Positions 16,469 through 24,563 of a DNA stretch of 64,000 nucleotides are shown here, piece by piece. The DNA lies in contig CAWEWR010000013.1 of NCBI GenBank assembly GCA_963812675.1, positions 23,321 to 87,320 of the forward strand, written 5' to 3'. The notes beneath the pieces were generated by a model. The model ran no database searches. It was not told the origin of the DNA and worked only from the letters and a program-made list of their open reading frames with translations. Source of the DNA: AP-15 sp963812675 (GTDB taxonomy: Bacteria; Pseudomonadota; Alphaproteobacteria; ATCC43930; CGMCC-115725). Position 1 is the stretch's first letter. Each line of letters begins with the position of its first letter. The position numbers and the translations under genes are program-made.

Positions 16469-16969
16469 TCAATTCTTTTCGAACATCCTGACCGTAACCA
16501 CAGTCCCTTCGCGATCGATCGTGACGCCGCTCGGGTCGAGAGAGCGGATGACACCGCCGTCCGGCAGGCTTTCCCCGACCTGCCGCAGTTCAGCTCGATC
16601 CGCGTTTTGTCCCGGCGGACGCAACAGTACCACCAGGTAGCGGCTCTTCTCGCCAGTGACGATCCCGCTGATTCGCCATTGGCTGGGAGGCGGGTTCCCG
16701 GCGCCCGCTCCACCGGTCGGCCCGCTCGTCACCGCACCCTCTCCCGCAGCGCCAAAGGGCTGCTTGGCCAGCACGATCTTGGCATCGGCTGCGAGGTCCG
16801 CCGGCTTTGGTTGGGGTATGTTCCACTCCGCAGCCGACGCATTCGGCTTGACGGGGCCGCGGCCCGCGGCATCATCCAGCCACCACCCCGATGCGAAAGC
16901 GGCTACCCCGATCCCTACCATCCCGGCGACGATACCGCCCTGCCGCGCTGTCAGCCGCATCACCGCCAT
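16469..16969 (-). CDS. Type II secretion GspC/GspN-like inner-membrane protein
   Basis: A 166-residue protein with one N-terminal membrane segment (GGIVAGMVGIGVAAFASGWWL) and a periplasmic domain containing WRISGIVTGEKSRYLVVLL and a final beta region (GVIRSLDPSGVTIDREGTVV), resembling the homology-region domain of GspC-type proteins that touch the secretin N0 domain. It lies between gspM and gspD; gspC normally precedes gspD. Start ATG 16969 overlaps the gspM stop by one base (TGATG), implying coupling. Assignment to GspC versus short GspN-like proteins is uncertain. Confidence 0.7.
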   Translation of the reverse strand: MAVMRLTARQGGIVAGMVGIGVAAFASGWWLDDAAGRGPVKPNASAAEWNIPQPKPADLAADAKIVLAKQPFGAAGEGAVTSGPTGGAGAGNPPPSQWRISGIVTGEKSRYLVVLLRPPGQNADRAELRQVGESLPDGGVIRSLDPSGVTIDREGTVVTVRMFEKN

Positions 16970-17574
16970 CAGGCCTTTGCCGCGGGACGGAGGAAGGCCC
17001 CGAGCACCATTTCGAAGCGGGGCGTCGGCGCGACATGAATATCGAGCCGTTCGATCACGACAAGGCGCTCCTGGCCGGCTATGGCTTGCAGCAGCTTGAC
17101 GAAACCCGCCGCTTCGAACCGGCCGCTGAGTTGCGCCGATACCCGGCGCAGCTTCAGCGGATTGTTGGGGTTTGCATCGATGCTGCTGCGCATCTCGCCC
17201 ACCGCGATACCCGCCTGTTTGGCCTGATCGAGCAGCCAGGATTGAAAATTGGCTTGCGCGAGACCGTCGGTCTCGGCCTCCCACAGCCGCGCTTCAGCCT
17301 GGTTTCGCGCCAGTTGCGCCTCTTCCCGGCGCCGCTGCCAGAGTTCGGCTTGGCCGACCTGCCCGATGCGAAAGAGCTGGGCTCGCTTGTCGGCCGCTTC
17401 GCGTCGGATTTCGCCGTCGCGCGAATCGAGGATGAGCAATCCGCTCGCGGCGAGCGTAAAGCCGAGCGCGACGAGCAGCGCTCGGGCTCGCCGGTTGGCC
17501 GCGCCATTGCGCCACCATCTGCCGACCTGCTCCGGTGCGATCCGGAAAAAGGCCAAGTTTTGCAAGCTGATCAT
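16969..17574 (-). CDS. gspM: Type II secretion assembly protein GspM-like
   Basis: A 201-residue protein with a single membrane segment (ALLVALGFTLAASGLLIL, about 32-49), then a long charged helix and a ferredoxin-like C-terminus (LSGRFEAAGFVKLLQAIA ... VVIERLDIH), the layout of GspM. GspM partners GspL in the inner-membrane platform. The start overlaps the gspL stop by four bases (ATGA). Confidence 0.8.
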   Translation of the reverse strand: MISLQNLAFFRIAPEQVGRWWRNGAANRRARALLVALGFTLAASGLLILDSRDGEIRREAADKRAQLFRIGQVGQAELWQRRREEAQLARNQAEARLWEAETDGLAQANFQSWLLDQAKQAGIAVGEMRSSIDANPNNPLKLRRVSAQLSGRFEAAGFVKLLQAIAGQERLVVIERLDIHVAPTPRFEMVLGAFLRPAAKA

Positions 17575-18602
17575 TTCGCCAAGTGCAGCTTGACCCGCAA
17601 ACTGCGGGGGCCCTCGGCGCGCTCGGCCGCGACATCCGTGAACCCCGGAACCGACGAATAAGTCTTCACGTAAAAGAGTATATCGAGAGAGGAGGCCGGC
17701 GAGAAAACAGTAAACTGAAGATCGCCCGCCTGGTAGGACCAGGCCGCGAGCTGAGAGCCGTTGCTCGGCAGATTTTCGGCGACACGCGCCAATACCGTCA
17801 GTTGCGAAGGATAGGGGTCGAGCTTGGCAAAACCGGAGAGGTAATCGAGATTGGCAAGAGCCTGCTCACGATCGGTGATTACCGGGGCGGCCCGGTGCTG
17901 TGCGTTGCCGAGCCGATCGTCGATTTCTGCCAATGACCGGGCGTCACGCACCAGGGATCCGCCGAGATAGGCGTAGGCGGCCAAAACCAATGCGGCCCCC
18001 GCCAACGCCGCCTCGCGGCTGCGGCGCTCGAGCTCCAAGCCCGCGCCCGAATTGGTCCACGCCCGGCTGCGCCATACCGGCTGCTCGGGCAGCGGAACCT
18101 CGGGTAGAGCATCGACCACCAATCCGGTCGCGCGCACGAATTCCAGCCATTGCTCGGGCGAGGGCGCCTCGGCCCACCAGCGGCTCGCCTTCAATTCCCC
18201 TTCGGCCCAGAACTGACCCTCGACGCCTTCGAGGCATCCGACGAGGTGCAACCCGTCTTCGCGCCGCGCCTGGAGTGCGGTTTCGGGCAGCACCGTGATG
18301 CGCCCGGGCCTCACTCCGATCGCCTGCATCGCGTCCCTGACCCGCGCGGCGTCCCACACCCAAATCCGCGCCGCCTCGCCGGTCAGGTGCAGATGGTATC
18401 CCGTCTCGGCGTAGGGTGCCCATTCTCGCGCCTTGAGCGCGGCGGCGTCCCGCAGCTCGTTGCGTCCGACGTTGGCGAGCCGGAACAGGCGAAAGCCGCA
18501 TAATGAACGGCTGACGAGCCAGAACCGGCGGCCTCGCCAGGTCGCCGGCCGCTCGGCTCGGTCACGGTACTGGCGAAAGAATGGCGGGGATTGGGAGGGC
18601 AT
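17571..18602 (-). CDS. gspL: Type II secretion protein GspL-like
   Basis: A 343-residue protein with an N-terminal cytoplasmic actin-like region, one membrane segment (AALAGAALVLAAYAYLGG, about residue 200) and a periplasmic ferredoxin-like end (LQFTVFSPASSLDILFYV). GspL recruits the GspE ATPase to the membrane. I chose ATG 18602 over 18650 because it reduces overlap with gspK from 89 to 41 nt. Divergent sequence makes this the least conserved platform gene, but the position between gspK and gspM supports it. Confidence 0.75.
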   Translation of the reverse strand: MPSQSPPFFRQYRDRAERPATWRGRRFWLVSRSLCGFRLFRLANVGRNELRDAAALKAREWAPYAETGYHLHLTGEAARIWVWDAARVRDAMQAIGVRPGRITVLPETALQARREDGLHLVGCLEGVEGQFWAEGELKASRWWAEAPSPEQWLEFVRATGLVVDALPEVPLPEQPVWRSRAWTNSGAGLELERRSREAALAGAALVLAAYAYLGGSLVRDARSLAEIDDRLGNAQHRAAPVITDREQALANLDYLSGFAKLDPYPSQLTVLARVAENLPSNGSQLAAWSYQAGDLQFTVFSPASSLDILFYVKTYSSVPGFTDVAAERAEGPRSLRVKLHLAK

Positions 18603-19686
18603 CGGGCTTTGTTTCGCTGGCGCCACGACTCGCGGGCGGCATTTCCACATCGTAGTCGATCGCCCAGGGACGATCCGACATCCCCGGGGTGAGCCGAACC
18701 GCGATACGGCGCTCGAGCGGCATGTGGGACGACGAGAGCGTGATCAGGATGCTGTTCGCCGGCAGCCCCAGAAAGCGCGAGGGTCCCTGCGGTATCGGTA
18801 GCCCCGCGAGCTGCCCGAATTGGTATCCCGTGACGATCGGCTGCTCATGCCGCCAGCGCACGACATTATCGACGCCTCCCTCGGTCATCCCCGGCATGAC
18901 CGAGAGCAGGGCGCGCGGGGCGGTGTTGACGTTGAAGCCATCGACGGAGGCGGTCGTCGCCAAGAGCGCCCACTGGGTGTCCTCACGGGCGATCCCGTCG
19001 GCTTTGTCCCAGTCGAGGATGCGCCTCACCTCCCAGGGCGTCCGCAGCGGTGCGTTGGCCGGCGGCTCGCGTCCGGCATCGGCGTATTCCGGGGCCTCGG
19101 CGCCATTGAGGCGCGTCAACGAGTCGGCGTCGATGTAATCCTGCAGCTTGGCGATCAGGGGGCCGCGATCATCGGCCGGAACCTCGAAAATCCCGAGCAG
19201 GCCGAAGAGATCGCTGGAGGATCCAAGGTTCAGATTGATCAGCCCCCGCGCATCCTGAAAGCGAACCACCGCATCTCCCAAACGATAGGGGTAATCGTCC
19301 AAGCGAATGTGACCTGCGTTCGGGTCAAACCCGGCGATCATTTGCGGCTCGTGAACGGTCGAAGGCTGAGTGATAGACAAGGACTCGATGCCGCGAAAAC
19401 TGAACGGGCGAGTGCCTAAGATATACAGAGAAACAGCAGCAGCTTCGGCGATCTGCCGCTCGGCGTCAACTTCTTCCCGATTGGCGAAAGCCTGGTCGAG
19501 GGCGGCCGATATCCACCGAGTCATCATTTCGGTCGTGATCGAGAGCGCCACGATGACGACCAAAGTCAGCACGAGCGCGAACCCACCCTCGCGTGCCTGA
19601 GGGAATTTCGGCTGGGTCGGCACCCCTTGCTGCCTCTGCACAGCAGTATCGCTCAAATGAACGCCTTCCCAACGGATTATCGTCAC
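18562..19686 (-). CDS. gspK: Type II secretion minor pseudopilin GspK
   Basis: The 374-residue protein begins at a GTG and has a class III signal (GGFALVLTLVVIVAL) without the usual Glu at +5, as is normal for GspK. The SAM-like helical domain shows DARGLINLN and KLQDYIDADSLTRLNGAE, which with the length identify GspK, the large tip pseudopilin. It is first in the minus-strand gsp operon. No clear promoter is visible in the 197 nt upstream, which contain repeat DNA and a hairpin terminator for the next gene. Confidence 0.88.
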   Translation of the reverse strand: MTIIRWEGVHLSDTAVQRQQGVPTQPKFPQAREGGFALVLTLVVIVALSITTEMMTRWISAALDQAFANREEVDAERQIAEAAAVSLYILGTRPFSFRGIESLSITQPSTVHEPQMIAGFDPNAGHIRLDDYPYRLGDAVVRFQDARGLINLNLGSSSDLFGLLGIFEVPADDRGPLIAKLQDYIDADSLTRLNGAEAPEYADAGREPPANAPLRTPWEVRRILDWDKADGIAREDTQWALLATTASVDGFNVNTAPRALLSVMPGMTEGGVDNVVRWRHEQPIVTGYQFGQLAGLPIPQGPSRFLGLPANSILITLSSSHMPLERRIAVRLTPGMSDRPWAIDYDVEMPPASRGASETKPDALPIPAILSPVP

Positions 19687-19755
19687 CCCCGCGAGGGTGG
19701 GGGTCCAGGGCTGCCCTGGCTTGAACAGGGGGCTACCGCTGCGACCCTGCCAGCT

Positions 19756-19783
19756 CTGGATTCCCGCTTTCGCGGGAATGACG
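19756..19783. repeat. 28-bp intergenic palindromic repeat (copy 1)
   Basis: A hairpin-forming sequence with arms TTCCCGC / GCGGGAA around TTTC, identical over 28 nt to 47094-47121. It is a REP-like intergenic repeat upstream of gspK. Confidence 0.85.
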
Positions 19784-19807
19784 AAGAAAGGCAGACTACA
19801 TAAAGTC

Positions 19808-19827
19808 GGGCCACCCGAAGGTGGCCC
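19808..19827 (-). terminator. Hairpin terminator downstream of the exported-protein gene
   Basis: A perfect 8-bp stem (GGGCCACC / GGTGGCCC). Read on the minus strand the loop is TTCG, followed by GACTTTATG. It lies 57 nt after the stop of the gene ending at 19884. The T tract is weak, so termination strength is uncertain. Confidence 0.6.
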
Positions 19828-19883
19828 AGTTTGTCTCGTCTACTGCGTTGCGACCCCTCGATGGCGGTCGCTGCCCGGTGCGA

Positions 19884-21635
19884 TTACGGCGACTGCACCA
19901 GGACGCCGAACGCCGCGCTCTGTGTCAGCGCCGAGAACCGCATCGCCGGGTTGGGTGACAACAGCCACACCGTTGCGTGCAGTGCGCCCTGGCCCGCTAC
20001 CGGGTTCAGGGACGTGCCGCCCAGGATCGCGATGTCGTCGCCGGTGACATATGTCGCGTTGTTGGCCTGCACCTTACCTGCTGATCCGCCCGATGCCAGG
20101 TTGGTCGAGACCGTGTCGGGCAGACCCGGCTGCGACGCGAGATTGGCGACGAACGAAATATTACAGGTCGTCGGTGGGTTCACCGCATTCGGAGGGACCG
20201 GTTGAGGTGCCAGCGTGGCCGAGCCGGTGGCTGGCGCGGTGAAGTTGCAGCTGCCTGCACCGGTCTCGGGGCTCTGGTTGACGACATCTTTGGTCAGCAC
20301 CGCCCATACCTGCGCGGCGACATTGCTCGGGTTGACCATTCGGAAGAAGGTCGGCGAGCCGTTGTTGATGCCAAACACGTTCTGCGCGAAGAAGGCGGCG
20401 CCTTGGTAGGCGATCGACCCGAAGGTCGCGCTCGGGGCGGTCGTCAGGCTGAACGTCAAAGGGCTAGGACTAGTCAACGTGACCGACACCATTATTTGGA
20501 CACTTGCCGGATCGGTGGTCTGAATCACTTGCGTGCCGTTGGTCACCAGACACACGGCGAAAGCCGGGGTGGGGCTGGTGACTGCAGTGGTGTTGGGGGT
20601 CGGGATATTGGCGAAGGTGATTGTCCTCTTTGCCGTATCGATCGTCCCGGCAACGTTGTTGGCTGGTGGGGTTCCGGGCGTGCAGGTAGCCTGGCTTGCC
20701 ACCGGGTTCCCGGCCGCCGCGAGGTTTGGGAGCAAGTAGGCGGTGGTTATCGTCGCGAAATCCCCGGTCAATGTGACCGCAACGTTGCCGCTGAGCGCGG
20801 CGGCGCAGTTCGGGTTCCCGGAGAAAGACGGACCGTTGATGCAGAACAGGCCGGTCCTGGCGTCGAGATCGCCCTGGTTTTCATTGACCCACAGGTCGCC
20901 GAGGAAGCCCGCTGTCGACACCGTCCTCGTTCCGTTCGCCTGATTGACGACAAACCCGCCCCCCGGAGGAATGGGCGGAGTCAGTGTGAGACCGCTGCCG
21001 GTCAAATCTATCCCGAGCGTTGTTCCACCGAGGAAGATACTGAAGCTGTTGTGGCTCTCCAGGGCGAGGTTTGGAATTGGCGCCGCATCCCCGGTGAAAG
21101 CTCCGCCGGACGTCGCCGACGCGTTAATCTGCACTACCGCACTGATGACGTTGTTGCTGACCGGCGCCAGACCCGGATAAATATTCTGGCCCAATCTGGC
21201 GACATCCGGGCCGGAGAGAGAGACGTTACCCGTCGCCCCGCCGGTGAGCTGAACAAATGTGTATGGCCCGCCGGCACCGGGTACAGGACAATTAATGATG
21301 GGGTTCCCAGAACCGGTGAGCGTCGGCGTCGTCGTCACCGCACCGGGAAACCATTGGCACAGGGTTCCACCGGCGAGCGTAAACGTATTACCGGCCGGCG
21401 CAATGAATGATACAGAGACCCCCGAGGCGGCCGGGATCCCGGTGGCGCCCAAGACCGAATAAGAAAGATTGCCCCCTTGAAAGGTGACGGAGTTGCCGGG
21501 GGGCAACGCTACTGTTTGGGCCGAAAAGGCCAGCTGATTGTTGGGCTGCGGCTGGCCCGCGGCGAACACGCCCGGGCTGAAGCACAACCAGGCGAGCGCT
21601 GCCGCGCTCAGCCCCAAACCTATTCTCGCCTTCAT
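19884..21635 (-). CDS. Large exported Gly/Thr/Pro-rich protein, possible type II secretion substrate
   Basis: A 583-residue protein with a Sec signal peptide (basic MKAR, hydrophobic core, cleavage near VFAAG) and a low-complexity, beta-rich mature region full of Thr, Ala, Gly, Asn and Pro. Several Cys residues are spaced through it (for example TLCQWFPG, PIINCPVP, TGLFCING). ATG 21635 is preceded by GGGGAG at 8-nt spacing; a GTG at 21644 is less favoured. No PEP-CTERM or LPXTG tail is visible. It lies directly upstream of the gsp operon on the same strand and is followed by its own hairpin, so it may be a secreted client. I recognise no family. Confidence 0.75.
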   Translation of the reverse strand: MKARIGLGLSAAALAWLCFSPGVFAAGQPQPNNQLAFSAQTVALPPGNSVTFQGGNLSYSVLGATGIPAASGVSVSFIAPAGNTFTLAGGTLCQWFPGAVTTTPTLTGSGNPIINCPVPGAGGPYTFVQLTGGATGNVSLSGPDVARLGQNIYPGLAPVSNNVISAVVQINASATSGGAFTGDAAPIPNLALESHNSFSIFLGGTTLGIDLTGSGLTLTPPIPPGGGFVVNQANGTRTVSTAGFLGDLWVNENQGDLDARTGLFCINGPSFSGNPNCAAALSGNVAVTLTGDFATITTAYLLPNLAAAGNPVASQATCTPGTPPANNVAGTIDTAKRTITFANIPTPNTTAVTSPTPAFAVCLVTNGTQVIQTTDPASVQIMVSVTLTSPSPLTFSLTTAPSATFGSIAYQGAAFFAQNVFGINNGSPTFFRMVNPSNVAAQVWAVLTKDVVNQSPETGAGSCNFTAPATGSATLAPQPVPPNAVNPPTTCNISFVANLASQPGLPDTVSTNLASGGSAGKVQANNATYVTGDDIAILGGTSLNPVAGQGALHATVWLLSPNPAMRFSALTQSAAFGVLVQSP

Positions 21636-21900
21636 CTGTGTCACTCCCCTACAGGTTTAACAAAGAGCTTGGTGTTCGCGATCGTGCCGCGTGGGCTTCC
21701 CATACGTCAAGCAGAATTCGCTAAATCGGCAACATTCCACTGCCGTTTGCAACTGCCACCTAAAATTCGCGAGCAGGTCGCCATAAATCAACAATGAGTT
21801 TTACAACAGCATCCAATGAAACGACGCATGAGGTAAGCAATCTAACCCATGAATATTGCGCACCGCACAATAGGGCCTGATTGGTGATCGACGGCCATCT

Positions 21901-23052
21901 TCAGAGCGGCGGGACGGGGGCGGCCGCTCCGCCGGCATTCGCGGCGTCCCGAAGCGGCGGCGGAACGGAAGGCTCCGCAGTCAGCTTCGCCGCACCTGCA
22001 TTGCGGCGATGCCGAACAATCTCGGTGATGGTTGCATTTTCCCGGCGCATCTTGTCGAGCAGCGCAATCGCCAGCGCGCGGATTACGCCGCGCGGCAGCT
22101 CGCCGCGCGCATGTGCTTCGATTGCCTTAAACTCGGCGAAGGCCGGTCGGTCGGATACCTCGCGGATCGCATCGAGCAGTCTCCGTGAGGCGGCCCTATC
22201 GAAAATCTGAGTGGTGGCGGGGTCGCCGCGCAGCAATTCGACTGGCTCGACCCCGACCGACAGAAGCCAGACCGCAGTGGAAGGACGGAGCGGCGCGCCC
22301 TTCCCGCTGCCTGCCCCGGACAAGGCGTCGACGAGGTCTTGCAAAACCGCGCCCGCGTTATGGTTGGCGGCCAGGGCCTCAGACGCCTTTGTGCGTCCGT
22401 CGACCCGGAAATCATCCGCAGGTCCGAGCGGGTCGAGCGACGGCTGGGCCCTCGGGGCTGCACCTTGCGGTGATTGCTCGGCGCCCGAGTTGACGCGTAG
22501 CATCGCCCATTGGCGCAGCGAGCTAGCCGTCATTTGCTTCAAGAACGGGTTCGCGGCGATCGCTTCCGGGCGCAGCAGCTCAGGCGCCGGGCGGGCAGGC
22601 CCAGCACTGAGCACGCTGACCGCGCCCTGCGGCCCGATCGCATGGGCCAGGGACAACTCTGCCGCGCTTGCCGGCAGGCCGACGCTGCGGAGCGCCGCGG
22701 CATTGGCCTGCGCGTAACGGTTCGTCAGGTCCTCGGCGAGCGGCTTGATGTCCCGCAACGCGAGGATCTGTTCGCGGGTCATCGTCTGGGCGACCTGTGG
22801 ATAGGCTCGCCCAAACATTTCGAGCCAGGTTCCAGACAAAAATTGCCCGTATCCCGCAGCGCTCGACAACGGATTGCGGCCCGCCCCGCCCTCCGCGGTG
22901 ATGATGCGCGCGCCGAGATCGCCGAGACCATCGGCACCGATGGGCTCGAGCGCCCGGGTTTGCGAAGCCGCAATCGAAATGCCAAACAGGCCAAACAGAG
23001 TCATCGCGATCACCGCCGCGCCCAGAACGCGCGTCGGGCCATGCGCTTTCAT
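21901..23052 (-). CDS. Lytic-transglycosylase-like exported protein
   Basis: The 383-residue product has an N-terminal signal/anchor (VLGAAVIAMTLFGLFGISIAAS) and a lysozyme-like segment near residues 50-95 (IITAEGGAGRNPLSSAAGYG, then GTWLEMF) resembling SLT/phage-type transglycosylases; the Glu in ITAEGG is the candidate catalytic residue. The C-terminal half is Ala/Pro-rich with no recognised domain. Peptidoglycan remodelling would help install the large secretion machine encoded nearby. The 256 nt before it toward 21645 contain the promoter side of the exported-protein gene and no further gene. Confidence 0.7.
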   Translation of the reverse strand: MKAHGPTRVLGAAVIAMTLFGLFGISIAASQTRALEPIGADGLGDLGARIITAEGGAGRNPLSSAAGYGQFLSGTWLEMFGRAYPQVAQTMTREQILALRDIKPLAEDLTNRYAQANAAALRSVGLPASAAELSLAHAIGPQGAVSVLSAGPARPAPELLRPEAIAANPFLKQMTASSLRQWAMLRVNSGAEQSPQGAAPRAQPSLDPLGPADDFRVDGRTKASEALAANHNAGAVLQDLVDALSGAGSGKGAPLRPSTAVWLLSVGVEPVELLRGDPATTQIFDRAASRRLLDAIREVSDRPAFAEFKAIEAHARGELPRGVIRALAIALLDKMRRENATITEIVRHRRNAGAAKLTAEPSVPPPLRDAANAGGAAAPVPPL

Positions 23053-23144
23053 CCCCTAACCCCCTCAGACCTGCTCGACGCGGCTTGCGGTCACGCCGGA
23101 ATGCCGTCGAGCTCCCCGCCGGCATTCTGCATCGACTTAGGTCG

Positions 23145-24470
23145 TCAGCGAAAGCCGTATTGTGCGATCAGCTCGCCTACCATTCGATCGAGGGCAAAGC
23201 GGGAAGCAACGAAACCCGGCCCCGTCGAGCGGGTAAGCTCGCGCCAGGCGCGGTCGCTCGCCAATCGAAGCACCGCATCTGCGAGCGCTTCGGGATCGGC
23301 GCGCGGAACGAGAATGCCGGTCTCTCCCGGCAGAAAGGCTTCGGCGACGCCACCGGCCGTGCAGGCGACAACCGGCCTGCCCGCCCACTGCGCCTCGATC
23401 GCCGTGTTCGGGGTGCCCTCGGCTTCGGAGGTCAGAAGAAATACATCCATCGCACCGAGCGCGGCCAGAGCGTTGCCGCTCAGCCCCGGGAGGATCACGC
23501 GCCCCTCCAAGCCGAGTGCAGCAATCCGCGCCCCGATTTCCGCCCGCATGGGCCCCGCCCCGTAAAGCACGAAAATCACATCCGTGCGCCGAGCGAGAAT
23601 GGCGGCAGCCGTGTCGAGCCATAGAAACGGCCGCTTTTCGGGCGAGAACCGGAACATGGACCCGACCAGCAGCGCCTCATCCGGCGCCCCGATGCGCCGC
23701 CGTTCGGCGAGCGCCGCGTTGCGATCCGGCGTCGGCAGATCGACGGCATTGTAGACGACACCGATCCGCTCGGCCTCCACTCCGAGCCAGTCTGCATAAT
23801 CCTGCGCACCGGCAAGGCTGTTGTTGAGCAACACCACCCCGGGCTGGGACAGGAGCGCCCGGTAAGCCGCCCGCATTGCCGGTTCGTGGAAGAAGAAGCG
23901 ACTGGGGTTGAGGTTCCGGCCGGACAGCACGATCCGCGGTACCCCGGCCAGAACCGCCGCGATACCGGCGCGGATGTTGGACCAGTCGAGCCATGCATGG
24001 ACGACGGCCGGGCGCAGTGAAACCAGCTCGCGCCAGAGATCCGCGGCATCGCAAACCAGGGCGGTGGGGAGCCCCACGGCCGCCGCGAGCAGCCCTGCCG
24101 GCAGCGGCGCGTATAACGGCGACGGGCGGCAGATCTGCCGGGCGGCAACGCCGGCGGCAGCGAGCTGCGGGGCGAAAAAATCGTATGCCTCGGGCTGCCC
24201 CGGCGCGAGATGCGCGCACAGCACCGTGATGTCCCGGATACCGCGCCGCGCCAGGCCCCGGACGGCGTTAGTGAGCTGCCGCTCGGCCCCGCCCGGCTGC
24301 AAGCTGCCGCATACCATTACCAGTCTTTCGGGCACCGGCGAGACCGGCTCGGCCGCCCGGAACAGCGAGTTTGAGCGTCGTCTCGCAGGCTCGTTCGTCG
24401 TCCGGAGTGAGCGCGCATCGATGACCCGTTCGCGCGCACCCGCCCGATGATCCGCTGCGCGAGCGGCCAA
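23145..24470 (-). CDS. GT4-family glycosyltransferase (start region uncertain)
   Basis: A GT-B retaining glycosyltransferase: LVMVCGSLQPGGAERQ near residue 50, HAWLDWSNIRAG, LSGRNLNPSRF, VVYNAVD, and the donor loop TSEAEGTPNTAIEAQWAGRP. It is a paralogue of the enzyme at 3252-5015 but lacks that protein's 170-residue N-terminal domain. The annotated frame opens at a TTG; the next ATG is at 24317. A different frame starting with GTG about 8 nt after recG (near 24555) reads plausible sequence (RNLALAMRERRLLWPLAQRI) up to about 24420, so the true N-terminus may lie there with a frameshift between. It follows recG on the same strand. Confidence 0.85.
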   Translation of the reverse strand: MAARAADHRAGARERVIDARSLRTTNEPARRRSNSLFRAAEPVSPVPERLVMVCGSLQPGGAERQLTNAVRGLARRGIRDITVLCAHLAPGQPEAYDFFAPQLAAAGVAARQICRPSPLYAPLPAGLLAAAVGLPTALVCDAADLWRELVSLRPAVVHAWLDWSNIRAGIAAVLAGVPRIVLSGRNLNPSRFFFHEPAMRAAYRALLSQPGVVLLNNSLAGAQDYADWLGVEAERIGVVYNAVDLPTPDRNAALAERRRIGAPDEALLVGSMFRFSPEKRPFLWLDTAAAILARRTDVIFVLYGAGPMRAEIGARIAALGLEGRVILPGLSGNALAALGAMDVFLLTSEAEGTPNTAIEAQWAGRPVVACTAGGVAEAFLPGETGILVPRADPEALADAVLRLASDRAWRELTRSTGPGFVASRFALDRMVGELIAQYGFR

Positions 24471-24563
24471 AGAAGGCGCCGCTCGCGCATTGCCAATGCC
24501 AGGTTGCGCGCGCCAACCCAGGCGGCGGCCTTCAAGCGCTGTGACACCGTCGTCACCCGAGCT

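Noticed and set aside
20202..21410. A 402-codon plus-strand frame opposite the exported protein.
   Set aside because: Arg/Gly-rich antisense shadow; the minus-strand gene has a signal peptide and ribosome site.
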